Shown in pieces: positions 1 to 7,688 of a DNA stretch of 54,557 nt (the stretch's first letter is position 1; each line of letters begins with the position of its first letter). Source of the DNA: Muribaculaceae bacterium Isolate-110 (HZI). GTDB taxonomy: Bacteria > Bacteroidota > Bacteroidia > Bacteroidales > Muribaculaceae. A program made the translations under genes and the position numbers. The stretch spans positions 1-54,557 of the forward strand of contig RIBL01000021.1 of assembly GCA_003762875.1 (NCBI GenBank). Direction: 5' to 3'. The notes under the pieces were generated by a model. The model was not told the DNA's origin. It saw only the letters and a program-made list of their open reading frames with translations, and ran no database searches.

Positions 1-114
1 ACCAATGCCTCCGCCGAAGCCTTCAACTCTAAAGTCAAGATCTTCCGCTCGCAAATGCGCGGTGTCCGAGATCGCGATTTCTTCATCTTCCGCCTGGTCA
101 AACTATACGCCTGA
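1..114 (+). mobile_element. 3' end of an ISL3/ISAon1-type transposase gene (partial)
   Basis: The first 37 codons are open and end at TGA 112-114. The encoded tail has an N-A-S-A-E-A-F-N stretch followed by R-G-V-R-D and F-F-I-F-R-L, which matches the C-terminal end of DDE transposases of the ISL3 family as I know them from Bacteroidota. The gene is cut by the window edge. The inverted repeat that ends the element lies at 115-172. A second element of apparently the same type begins at the right edge of the window in the same orientation. Family assignment rests on recall of the motif and on the matching terminal repeats. Confidence 0.75.
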
Positions 115-118
115 ATAT

Positions 119-172
119 TTAACACTTCGTTCTGCTCAATTTAACATATGCACCGGAATTTCGGCTTGAGCC
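119..172 (+). repeat. Right terminal inverted repeat of the left IS copy
   Basis: The segment ends with TTTCGGCTTGAGCC (159-172). Its reverse complement starts GGCTCAAGCCGAAA, identical over 14 nt to the start of the right-hand IS at 54431, and the similarity continues through GTGCAT and an AGTGTTAAAT block on both sides. This defines the element boundary at or near 172. Confidence 0.75.
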
Positions 173-230
173 CTTGTGTCCTCCTTTTGTATCTCCTTGT
201 ATCCTCTGGGGCTATTAGGGATAAAATATA

Positions 231-259
231 AGAGGGCTGTCATCCGACAGTCCTCTTTT
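231..259. terminator. Hairpin with T-run, probable terminator
   Basis: AGAGGgCTGTC pairs with GACAGtCCTCT around a 4-nt loop and is followed by TTTT on the plus strand. It could stop plus-strand transcription leaving the IS, or a minus-strand transcript starting near 367. Confidence 0.6.
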
Positions 260-373
260 GATGCGATAATGATTGGTTTTATCTACTAAAAAACTATTTT
301 TGCAACCGTATTCTTATTGGTATCGATTTCTTATATCTTGTAAGCCTGAGTAGGCTTGTTGATTTCTATAATG

Positions 374-381
374 CAAAGTTA
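374..381 (-). promoter_or_regulatory. Possible minus-strand -7 box (TAACTTTG)
   Basis: CAAAGTTA on the plus strand reads TAACTTTG on the minus strand, the Bacteroidota sigma -7 pattern. No well-spaced TTTG box lies upstream of it, so support is partial. There is no ORF downstream before the hairpin at 231-259. Confidence 0.3.
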
Positions 382-535
382 CGACGAGTGTGTTACAAAG
401 ATGTTACAATTGTAACACAATGTAATGACACATATGTGACATCGCCGACTTTAACATGTTTAACATAACGCGCGGGTCGATTTAACACTTTTCATGTCCG
501 ACTGCCATTCACGAGACTACCGACGCGACAAAACA

Positions 536-570
536 AAACGCGGGGCTGTCATCTCGACAGCCCCGCGTTT
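536..570. terminator. Perfect 15-bp hairpin, probable terminator
   Basis: AAACGCGGGGCTGTC at 536-550 pairs perfectly with 556-570 around the 5-nt loop ATCTC; it ends in TTT. The GGGCTGTC/GACAGCCC core resembles the hairpins at 231-259 and 54336-54369. Confidence 0.6.
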
Positions 571-745
571 CTTAACCTTAAATCTAATACCATGAAAACA
601 CAGTGCAAATAATAGTAACTACATCATTAAAACTCCTGCAAGGGTAAAAAGTTCACGGCCATAATCGGTTTAACGTTTGTTAATGGTTTGGCCCAAAAAA
701 AAATTGTAATTTTACAAAAAACTAAGAACGATATTATAATACAAT

Positions 746-1471
746 ATGAACGCACGCATTTTAGTGATTGATGATGAGGAGTCAATCTGTGAAATCGTAA
801 AATATAATCTGCTCAAAGAGGGCTATGAGGTAGACGTTGCATATAGTGCCGAGGACGCACTTGAAATGGATCTGAAACCCTATGACCTTTTTATTGTCGA
901 CATCATGATGGAGAGGCTCAGCGGATTTGACTTTGCCAAGACGCTGCGCAACTCCGACGGGATGGAAAATGTACCCATTATATTCTGCTCCGCACTCAAC
1001 GGAGAGGACGACACTGTGATGGGACTTAACATAGGTGCGGACGATTATATCACCAAGCCGTTCAAGATGAGTGAAATGGTGGCGCGTGTCAATGCCGTGT
1101 TGCGTCGTGCCGCCATGGCGCGCCGCGCCGCTCAGGCAGCCGTCGCCCCGGTAGTTTCGGCCGATCCGCTCGAGAGTCGCATCGAGTATCAGACCCTGGT
1201 AATCGATCCCAACGACAAGACTTGTCAGATCGACGGCGAACTGGTGCCTCTGACCAAGACAGAATTTGAGATAATATTTTTCTTCCTCACTCACCGCAAC
1301 CGCATCTATTCGCGCGAGGAGATAATACGCCGCGTGTGGGATGACGACGTGGTGGTGACAACCCGCACTATCGACACCAACATCACGCGCCTGCGTAAGA
1401 AGCTGGGTGCCTACGGCAACAATATCGAGACCCGACTGGGATTCGGATATGGCTTTAAGGAGAAGGATTAA
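746..1471 (+). CDS. OmpR/PhoB-family response regulator
   Basis: A 241-residue DNA-binding response regulator. The receiver domain fills about residues 1-122 with acidic pair D9-D10, phospho-acceptor D52, the switch serine S82 and conserved K104 (in T-K-P-F). A linker rich in Ala and Arg follows, then a winged-helix output domain at about 145-238 ending in the usual RTIDTNITRLRKKLG recognition segment. The histidine kinase gene overlaps its 3' end, so the two form one operon and almost certainly a cognate pair. The architecture resembles Bacteroides RprY, but here the regulator precedes the kinase, so I give no symbol. Target genes cannot be read from the sequence. Confidence 0.95.
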   Translation: MNARILVIDDEESICEIVKYNLLKEGYEVDVAYSAEDALEMDLKPYDLFIVDIMMERLSGFDFAKTLRNSDGMENVPIIFCSALNGEDDTVMGLNIGADDYITKPFKMSEMVARVNAVLRRAAMARRAAQAAVAPVVSADPLESRIEYQTLVIDPNDKTCQIDGELVPLTKTEFEIIFFFLTHRNRIYSREEIIRRVWDDDVVVTTRTIDTNITRLRKKLGAYGNNIETRLGFGYGFKEKD

Positions 1472-2906
1472 CTATCACTGGCAACTGTTTCTGCCCATCG
1501 CGTTAAGCCTGTGCATCGTCTTTGGGCTCATTATCTGGTATCAATACAAGCGCGAGGCTGACTATAGGGCCGAGATGCTAACCTCGCAGCTCGGACTGAT
1601 CAATAATCGTGTGCTAAGGGCTTATGAAGCCGACCAGACGCTACGTCCGATCAACTCGTTTATCGCTTCCTACTTTGCAGGTTCGCCGTTTGAGGACGTG
1701 CGCATTACTGTTTACAACAGGGAGGGCCTGCTGGAATATTCGCTCGGCATACCCCTTCCGTTTGACCGCGGGTCGATGTCAGTAATCAGCCGGATTGACG
1801 AAGGTGCCGATGGTCGCGAACTCGTGCGCGACAACATGGGCGACACCTACTTTCTAAGCCGTGCCGAGAGCGACGACGGCCGCATCATGGTGCTTTCGGC
1901 CCTGCCGTTTGATGCCGACGTGAGCGATGCCATTGATGTCGACTCGACCGTGTGGGTGGTCATAGGCGGATGCATGTTTCTGACACTGTTCATCACCTAT
2001 TACTTCACACGCATGCTCACACGCAGCGTCACGCTGCTCAAGGACTTTGCCTACCGTGCCGCCACTGGCGGACATTTCACCGGCTATGACAAGTTTCCGC
2101 GCAATGAGCTCGGTGACATCTCCCGTCAGATAGTGGCTCTCTATAATGAGAGGGAGAGGGCCGTCGAGCAGATACGCAAGGAACGCAAGGTGGCCATACA
2201 CGCCATCGAGGAGAAGGTGCGCGTCACCCGTCAGATGACCAATAACATCAATCATGAGATCAAGACCCCTGTCGGAATAGTGCGCGGTTATCTCGAGACG
2301 ATACTTGCCGACCCCGACATGGATACAGCCACACGCACCCGTTTTCTCGAGCGTATGCTCAGCAACGTTGAGCGTCTCTCCGGTCTGCTCAACGATGTCT
2401 CGATCATGACCCGTCTGGAGAATGGCGGTGATAAGATTGCTGTCAACAAGGTGGATATGTATGACCTTGTCTATCAGATTGAATATGACATGCCGGCCAA
2501 TAATCTTGCCGGAGAGATGGAGTTTTCGTTTGACATCCCGCTGGAATGCTATGTGGCCGGAAACTACGGACTCATCAACGGCATGATATGCGGCCTCATA
2601 CGCAATGCGGCCATGTATTCGGGCGGCACTAAGATAGGCTTGCGGCTCATCTCGGAGAGCGAGCGTTTCTATATGTTTGCCTTCTACGACAATGGCAACG
2701 GTGTGGCCGAGGAGCATCTGCCTCACCTGTTTGAGCGGTTCTATCGAGTCGACACGGGCCGTTCGCGCAAGCAGGGCGGCACAGGTCTCGGTCTGCCCAT
2801 CGTCAAGAGCACGGTAGTCACTCACGGCGGCACCATCTCTGTCCACAACCGCTCGACCGGTGGCCTCGAGTTTATCTTCTCTCTCCCCAAGTGGACAGGT
2901 GATTGA
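1449..2906 (+). CDS. Sensor histidine kinase of the two-component pair
   Basis: An inner-membrane kinase of 485 residues. I start it at ATG 1449 rather than an upstream in-frame start at 1407 because 1449 puts a short basic tail before the first membrane helix (about residues 8-33). A periplasmic sensor segment runs to a second helix at about 164-188, followed by HAMP, a HisKA domain with the H-E-I-K-T-P box (phospho-acceptor near H269), and a HATPase domain with an I-R-N-A-A N-box, DNGNG and GGTGLGLPIV glycine boxes. The gene overlaps the regulator by 23 nt, which suggests translational coupling. The sensor region resembles nothing I can name, so the stimulus is unknown. Confidence 0.92.
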   Translation: MALRRRINYHWQLFLPIALSLCIVFGLIIWYQYKREADYRAEMLTSQLGLINNRVLRAYEADQTLRPINSFIASYFAGSPFEDVRITVYNREGLLEYSLGIPLPFDRGSMSVISRIDEGADGRELVRDNMGDTYFLSRAESDDGRIMVLSALPFDADVSDAIDVDSTVWVVIGGCMFLTLFITYYFTRMLTRSVTLLKDFAYRAATGGHFTGYDKFPRNELGDISRQIVALYNERERAVEQIRKERKVAIHAIEEKVRVTRQMTNNINHEIKTPVGIVRGYLETILADPDMDTATRTRFLERMLSNVERLSGLLNDVSIMTRLENGGDKIAVNKVDMYDLVYQIEYDMPANNLAGEMEFSFDIPLECYVAGNYGLINGMICGLIRNAAMYSGGTKIGLRLISESERFYMFAFYDNGNGVAEEHLPHLFERFYRVDTGRSRKQGGTGLGLPIVKSTVVTHGGTISVHNRSTGGLEFIFSLPKWTGD

Positions 2907-2932
2907 GTTTAAAATATAGAGTTTAAAGTATA

Positions 2933-2966
2933 GAGGGGGATGCCGGACTAATCGTGCATCCCCCTC
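2933..2966. terminator. Hairpin after the two-component operon
   Basis: GAGGGGGATGC at 2933-2943 pairs perfectly with 2956-2966 around a 12-nt loop. No T-run follows, so termination is uncertain. A further 10-bp inverted repeat, GATAAGCGTC/GACGCTTATC, lies at 2994-3003 and 3035-3044. Confidence 0.45.
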
Positions 2967-3073
2967 AGATCATCAGGCTGTTCCGGCGGGGTGGATAAGC
3001 GTCCCCCCCCATACTGACAGGCTGCCCCAACAGAGACGCTTATCGGTACGATTGACAGGTACTAATAAAAGAC

Positions 3074-3119
3074 ACATACAATAAACGCTGCGGCCTTGGT
3101 CGCAGCGTTTATTGTATGT
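3074..3119. terminator. Perfect 19-bp-arm hairpin between convergent genes
   Basis: Arms at 3074-3092 and 3101-3119 are perfectly complementary around an 8-nt loop, with a GC-rich inner half and an A/T-rich outer half. It sits between the convergent kinase gene (plus) and tricorn gene (minus), so it probably terminates in both directions. Confidence 0.65.
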
Positions 3120-3175
3120 ATCGGTTTGGGTTATAAACTCTAAACTATAACCTTTATACTCTATAATGCTAAACT

Positions 3176-6100
3176 CTACTTGAGATCTTTAAGCAGGGTC
3201 TTGACGGCGGTTATGAGCTGGTCGTCGTGTCCTTTGACGATGAGAGCCGGGTCATTGGCCACTTTCACGTCAGGCTCGAGCTGAGTATTTTCGAGCAGAT
3301 TGCCCTCGGCAGTGCGGAAACCTACCACGGGGATGCCGAAGTAGAGCGACGGATCCTGGAGAGTCACCCAGTTGACCGAACTCATGGTACCCGGAACAGG
3401 CATACCCACGATTTTGCCGAGCTTATTGTGCTTATACATCCAGGGAGTGCCGTGAGCGTTGGAGTAGTTGGCCTCGCCCGTAATCATAATCGAGGGACGC
3501 AGCCAGCGTTTTGAAGGCATCTCGCCGCTCTTGACGCCGCGTATCTCCTGAGTGAGATATTTCTTGCCGCTGAAGAGTATCTCGATATCCTCGTGCAGAC
3601 GGCCGCCACCGTTGAAGCGGGTGTCGATTACGATGCCATCGCGGTCGGCATAACGTCCGAGCACATCGGCATAGATGCTGCGGTATGACTCGTCGTTCAT
3701 CGACTCGATATGCACATAGCCTAGACGTCCGCCCGAAATCGAGTCGACTATGTGGCGGTTGCGTTCCACCCAGCGTTTGTAGAGCATATCGCTCACGCTG
3801 CCGGCATTGGTGGGGAGCACTACTTCCTCCACTTTCTCGCCGTCGGGAGTAGTAAAGGCCACGAGAGTCTTGGTGCGCACACGGTTGTTGAGGATGGTCA
3901 GCGGGTCGGTGTCGGCCGAGAGCTTCTTGCCGTCGATGGCTGTGATGGTCGAGCCGGCCTTCATCTTGGAGTTTACACGGTCAAAGGGCCCCTTCTTGAG
4001 CACCTCGGCCACACGCAGGCCGTCGCCGGTATAGGCCATGTCGTAGAGCAGACCGAGCGAAGCGGTGGGTTCGTTGGCTCCGCCGGCACGATAGCCGCTG
4101 CCGGTATGGCTCACGTTAAGCTCGCCGAGAAGCTCGCTGGCAAGTTCGGAGAAATCATAGTTGTTGTTGATGTGGGGGAGGAACTTGCGGTAGTTATTGC
4201 CGAGGCCCTTCCAGTCGGTGCCAAACATGTCCTCGACCAGAAAACGTTTCTCCTCCTGGTCAAGAATGTAGTCATACATATACTCGCGCTCTTTGGCCAG
4301 GTCGATTTCCTGAGAGCCTGAGAAGGAGATATTGGTCATGTTGCCGCTTGGAATTGACATCTTGCGGAGCTCTTTGCCTATAAGGAAGAGATTCTTGCCG
4401 GCGGCGTCGGCGACAATCGAGGTGGGGCTGCCTATTTTCTTAAACTGGGTGGTGTTGCCTTTGCGGAGGCTCTTCTTCCACATGTCATAGCTGTTTTCGA
4501 CGCTGGCAATGAAGTAGAAGTTCTCGCCGTCGTTGTCAACATAGGCGTCGGCGATGTTGGACGAGAAGGGGGTCAGACGCACGATGCGGTCCTGGATGCC
4601 GTCGGCCTCGATGGTAATCTTCTTGTCATCCTTCTTTTCGCCGTTCTTTTCGCCATCCTTTTTGTCTGATTTCTTATCATCCTTTTTGGAGTCTTTTTTA
4701 GCGTCTTTTTTGCCCTTTTCGGGAGTTGCGGCAGGCTTTTTCTGCGACTTCTCCAGCTCTTTCAGCAGGGCGAAGTCCTCGTCCGATAGGCGATAGCGGT
4801 CATAGGCCTCCTGATTGGTGAAAGCCATGAGTATGTCGGCGGTCGAACCCCATGAGGCGTGGTTTTTCATGCCGTAACGGTCGCTCTCGAAAATTACGGC
4901 GTTGCCGTTCATGACCCAGCGGGGATTGAAGTTGGAGTAAGCGTCATCGGTGATGTTGATGAGCTCGCCTGTGGTGGCGTTGATGAGGGCTATGTCATAG
5001 TAGGGGTCGCGCTGGTGCACGTCGATTGTAGCTACGAGCCATTCGCTGTCGGGTGACCAGTCGAGCGATATGCCGCCGTTGCGGGCTGTATAGGTCTCGC
5101 CGTTGGTGAGCAGTTTTATCTTCTTGCTCTTGATGTCGGCCACGGCTATCTTGTTGCCGTCCTGTATGAACACCATACGCTTGCCGTCGGGCGAAATCTG
5201 CGGGTTCTGGCGCGACACATTGTCATTGGTCGGGAAGAAAGGCTCCTCGTTGATGAGGGTAGCATTGGCAAAGTTGGGATCTTCCTCGCGTGCTATGGTA
5301 GCCTTGTATATATTAAGGTGTCCGTCGCGGTCGGAGGTGTAATAGATTGTGCGGTTGTCAGTACCCCACGATGGAGTGCTCTCGGCCTGGGGAGTGTGGG
5401 TGATCTGGCGTGTGGTGGGATACTCTACCGAGGTCACGAAGAGGTCGCCGTGGCTGATAAACGCCATCTGCTTGCCGTCGGGCGAAGGCATGGCCTGGGA
5501 GGCTCCGCTCAGGCGGCGGCGTACGGTCTGGTCTACGTCATCGGTCACGATGTCGATTTTCACCTTGGCGGGTTTGCCCCCCTTGTCGCTCATGGTGTAG
5601 ATCTCACCGTCGTAGCCGAAAGCCAGGGTGCCGTTGGCACCGCGCGAGAGGAATCTCACAGGGTGGGTCTTGAACTTGGTCACGGCTGTCACCTTGGAGG
5701 GGTCGGAGAGGGGGAAGGAATACACGTTAAAGCTGCCGCCGTCGCGCTCGCTCAGATAGTAGACGGTCTGACCGTCGCCTCCAAGCACCGGGTTACGTGC
5801 CTCGCCGGCATGCTTGGTGAGATTGGTGTGCTTGCCGGTCTTGGCGTCATACATCCACACGTCGCGTGTCACCGACGAGGTGTGGTGTTTGCGCCACTCG
5901 TTCTCGGTGCCTTTGTCGTCCTGATAGAGAAACGACTTGCCGTCGGGCATGAACTCCACGCAGTGAGCCGGAGTGCCGAGTATCTGGCGGGGACGTCCGC
6001 CCTCGGCGGGGACGCTGTAGAGCTGACCCATGCGCGATGACGGATACATGAGGCTTGCGGCGGGAGCCTGTATGAAGGCATGATATATCACCGATTTGCC

Positions 6101-6451
6101 GTCGGAGCTGAATGCCTGGGGCAACTCAGAGGCCGAGTTGAAAGTGATGCGCTTGGGCGCACCGCCTTCAGCGTTCATCACATATATGTCTTGTCCGCCC
6201 TCGCGGTCGCTTGCAAACGCTATGGTCTTGCCGTCGGGCGACCATACGGGCATCGACTCATAGGAAGAGGCGGTGGTGAGGCGTCGGGCGGTGCCGCCGC
6301 CTACGGGAACGGTGAAGATGTCACCCTTGTAGGTGAAGGCGATGGTGCTGCCGTCGGGCGATATTTTCACATCGCGCATCCACAACGGGGTCACTGCCCC
6401 TGCGGAGAGGGTCATACCTGCAAGGAGTAGGGCCGAAAAGAGTTTTTTCAT
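3176..6451 (-). CDS. Tricorn-type protease, exported (S41 family)
   Basis: A 1091-residue protein with an N-terminal signal peptide (MKKLFS...). The start at 6451 is chosen over an upstream in-frame ATG because it begins the signal peptide. Repeated S-P-D-G-K blades over about residues 25-560 form the beta-propellers that gate substrate entry in tricorn proteases. A very charged Lys/Asp/Glu-rich linker follows at about 574-613, then a C-terminal half with a PDZ-like region and an S41-type serine protease core carrying N-G-G-G-R and N-Y-S-N-A-H-G, where S997 is the likely nucleophile. Such enzymes degrade oligopeptides in the periplasm of Bacteroidota. The exporter gene lies 43 nt upstream, probably in the same transcript. 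Confidence 0.9.
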   Translation of the reverse strand: MKKLFSALLLAGMTLSAGAVTPLWMRDVKISPDGSTIAFTYKGDIFTVPVGGGTARRLTTASSYESMPVWSPDGKTIAFASDREGGQDIYVMNAEGGAPKRITFNSASELPQAFSSDGKSVIYHAFIQAPAASLMYPSSRMGQLYSVPAEGGRPRQILGTPAHCVEFMPDGKSFLYQDDKGTENEWRKHHTSSVTRDVWMYDAKTGKHTNLTKHAGEARNPVLGGDGQTVYYLSERDGGSFNVYSFPLSDPSKVTAVTKFKTHPVRFLSRGANGTLAFGYDGEIYTMSDKGGKPAKVKIDIVTDDVDQTVRRRLSGASQAMPSPDGKQMAFISHGDLFVTSVEYPTTRQITHTPQAESTPSWGTDNRTIYYTSDRDGHLNIYKATIAREEDPNFANATLINEEPFFPTNDNVSRQNPQISPDGKRMVFIQDGNKIAVADIKSKKIKLLTNGETYTARNGGISLDWSPDSEWLVATIDVHQRDPYYDIALINATTGELINITDDAYSNFNPRWVMNGNAVIFESDRYGMKNHASWGSTADILMAFTNQEAYDRYRLSDEDFALLKELEKSQKKPAATPEKGKKDAKKDSKKDDKKSDKKDGEKNGEKKDDKKITIEADGIQDRIVRLTPFSSNIADAYVDNDGENFYFIASVENSYDMWKKSLRKGNTTQFKKIGSPTSIVADAAGKNLFLIGKELRKMSIPSGNMTNISFSGSQEIDLAKEREYMYDYILDQEEKRFLVEDMFGTDWKGLGNNYRKFLPHINNNYDFSELASELLGELNVSHTGSGYRAGGANEPTASLGLLYDMAYTGDGLRVAEVLKKGPFDRVNSKMKAGSTITAIDGKKLSADTDPLTILNNRVRTKTLVAFTTPDGEKVEEVVLPTNAGSVSDMLYKRWVERNRHIVDSISGGRLGYVHIESMNDESYRSIYADVLGRYADRDGIVIDTRFNGGGRLHEDIEILFSGKKYLTQEIRGVKSGEMPSKRWLRPSIMITGEANYSNAHGTPWMYKHNKLGKIVGMPVPGTMSSVNWVTLQDPSLYFGIPVVGFRTAEGNLLENTQLEPDVKVANDPALIVKGHDDQLITAVKTLLKDLK

Positions 6452-6494
6452 GTTTTGAATGTTATAAAGTATTGTGTGATTTGGTTTATCTATA

Positions 6495-7415
6495 TCATGA
6501 TTTTTTCCACTGGAGGCGTTGCAGATAGTCCGAGAGCCACACGCCGAGGAGGATGAGGGCACATCCGGTGCCGCCGATTATCGTCACCTGCTCGTGGAGT
6601 ATCAGCATCGAGAAGATAAGAGTGACCACCGGCTGGAAATACAGATAGTTGGAGGCCTTGACGGCTCCGAGCTTTATGACTGTGATGGCCCACACCAGGA
6701 ACGCTCCAAGCGAGCATATCAGGCTAAGAAACAATAGATTATAGAGCACGTTGGCGTTAAACAGGATGCTTATCGGGGCAATCTCGGGCTCGACAGTGAG
6801 AAACGGCAGGGCGGTGAGTATGCCGTAGAAAAACACTTTGCGCGTGATGAACTGTGCGTCATAGTGAGCGTTGAGCGGCTTGAGAAGCAGCCCGTATATG
6901 GCCCAGCAGAAGGCCGACAGGAGGGCGAGGAAGTCGCCAAGCGGATTGATGCTCATGTTGAAGCTGCTGTTGAATATCACAAGCCCGACACCTATAAATG
7001 CCACCACCGAGCCGATATAGGCCCCGCGTCCGGGGCGGTCGGTCTTGTAGACGGCACCCACAAGCAGCACCGTGAGCAGCGGAGGGATGGAGGTGATGAG
7101 CGACACGTTGCTCACGAGGGTGTATTGCAACGCGATGTTTTCCGAGATGAAGTAGACCGAACCGGCCACGATGCCACACAACACAAACAGCAGCTCGTCC
7201 TTGATACTGTTGGCCAGAATGCGTTTGTGACATATTGCCAGAAGCGCGACATATGCTATTGCCGAGCGGTAGATGTATATCTCGATAGGGTGCAGACCGC
7301 TGTCGAGCAATACACGCGTGCTTATGAACGACAACCCCCAGGCTGTTACTGCAAACAGTGCGAAGATGTGATAGACCCAAAGGTTATTCCTGGCGGAAAC
7401 GCGTTTTGTTTCCAT
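6495..7415 (-). CDS. EamA/DMT-family transporter
   Basis: A 306-residue inner-membrane protein with about ten hydrophobic helices arranged as two EamA repeats, the layout of drug/metabolite exporters. The first repeat shows the typical W-G-x-S-F-I-x-x-R segment near residue 26 and E-I-Y-I-Y-R near 45. It is the first gene of a two-gene minus-strand unit with the tricorn protease and has a good promoter upstream (7469-7499). The substrate cannot be deduced. Confidence 0.88.
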   Translation of the reverse strand: METKRVSARNNLWVYHIFALFAVTAWGLSFISTRVLLDSGLHPIEIYIYRSAIAYVALLAICHKRILANSIKDELLFVLCGIVAGSVYFISENIALQYTLVSNVSLITSIPPLLTVLLVGAVYKTDRPGRGAYIGSVVAFIGVGLVIFNSSFNMSINPLGDFLALLSAFCWAIYGLLLKPLNAHYDAQFITRKVFFYGILTALPFLTVEPEIAPISILFNANVLYNLLFLSLICSLGAFLVWAITVIKLGAVKASNYLYFQPVVTLIFSMLILHEQVTIIGGTGCALILLGVWLSDYLQRLQWKKS

Positions 7416-7468
7416 GGCTTAACGTGCTTTTAGTTTTGTAAGATTGATGATTGGTATTAAACTCTATG

Positions 7469-7499
7469 CAAATGTAATGATTATTTTCTTATTGTCAAA
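7469..7499 (-). promoter_or_regulatory. Promoter of the EamA-tricorn unit
   Basis: On the minus strand TTTG (7496-7499), a 19-nt spacer and TACATTTG (7469-7476) fit the Bacteroidota housekeeping promoter. The start codon is at 7415, giving a leader of about 45 nt. Confidence 0.6.
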
Positions 7500-7588
7500 A
7501 ATGACGGATAAGGGTGCCAGAAAAATTTTCTATCATATCGGGCAAAGGGTAAAATAATTATTGTAATTCAAAATATATCTATCGATTA

Positions 7589-7620
7589 GTTGGTTACGCA
7601 CCGAAAAACTCTTATCTTTG
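7589..7620 (+). promoter_or_regulatory. Promoter of the pectin methylesterase gene
   Basis: GTTG (7589-7592), a 20-nt spacer and TATCTTTG (7613-7620) match the Bacteroidota promoter layout. Transcription should start near 7627, about 60 nt before the start codon. Confidence 0.6.
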
Positions 7621-7688
7621 TACTGAGTGTACTATTATATCATGAAAAACAAGTTTTTATCAAAATCTAATATCACTAATTCAAAATC

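Larger units (their letters stand above)
115..745. other. Gene-free stretch between the IS remnant and the two-component system
   Basis: No credible CDS is present. The stretch holds the IS end (to 172), a partial ACAAAAG-type repeat at about 171-207, a hairpin at 231-259, a minus-strand TAACTTTG box at 374-381, a perfect hairpin at 536-570 and a 6-codon ATG frame at 592-612. The rest is AT-rich sequence leading to the response-regulator gene. No clear promoter with both boxes was found directly upstream of 746, although TAATTTTA at 707-714 is close to the Bacteroidota -7 consensus. Confidence 0.6.

Noticed and set aside
480-493. ATTTAACACTTTT at 480-492, similar to part of the IS terminal region
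   Set aside because: Only 13 A/T-rich bases match and the diagnostic GGCTCAAGCC end is missing, so it is not supported as a solo IS end.
592-612. Six-codon ATG frame (M-K-T-Q-C-K) after the hairpin at 536-570
   Set aside because: Too short to support as a gene; the CTTAACC-TTAAATC-type leader before it is common sequence in Bacteroidota and the frame could be chance.
1407-1448. Upstream in-frame start for the histidine kinase
   Set aside because: It would lie deep within the regulator gene and add 14 residues with no homologous character; 1449 gives a normal short cytoplasmic tail.
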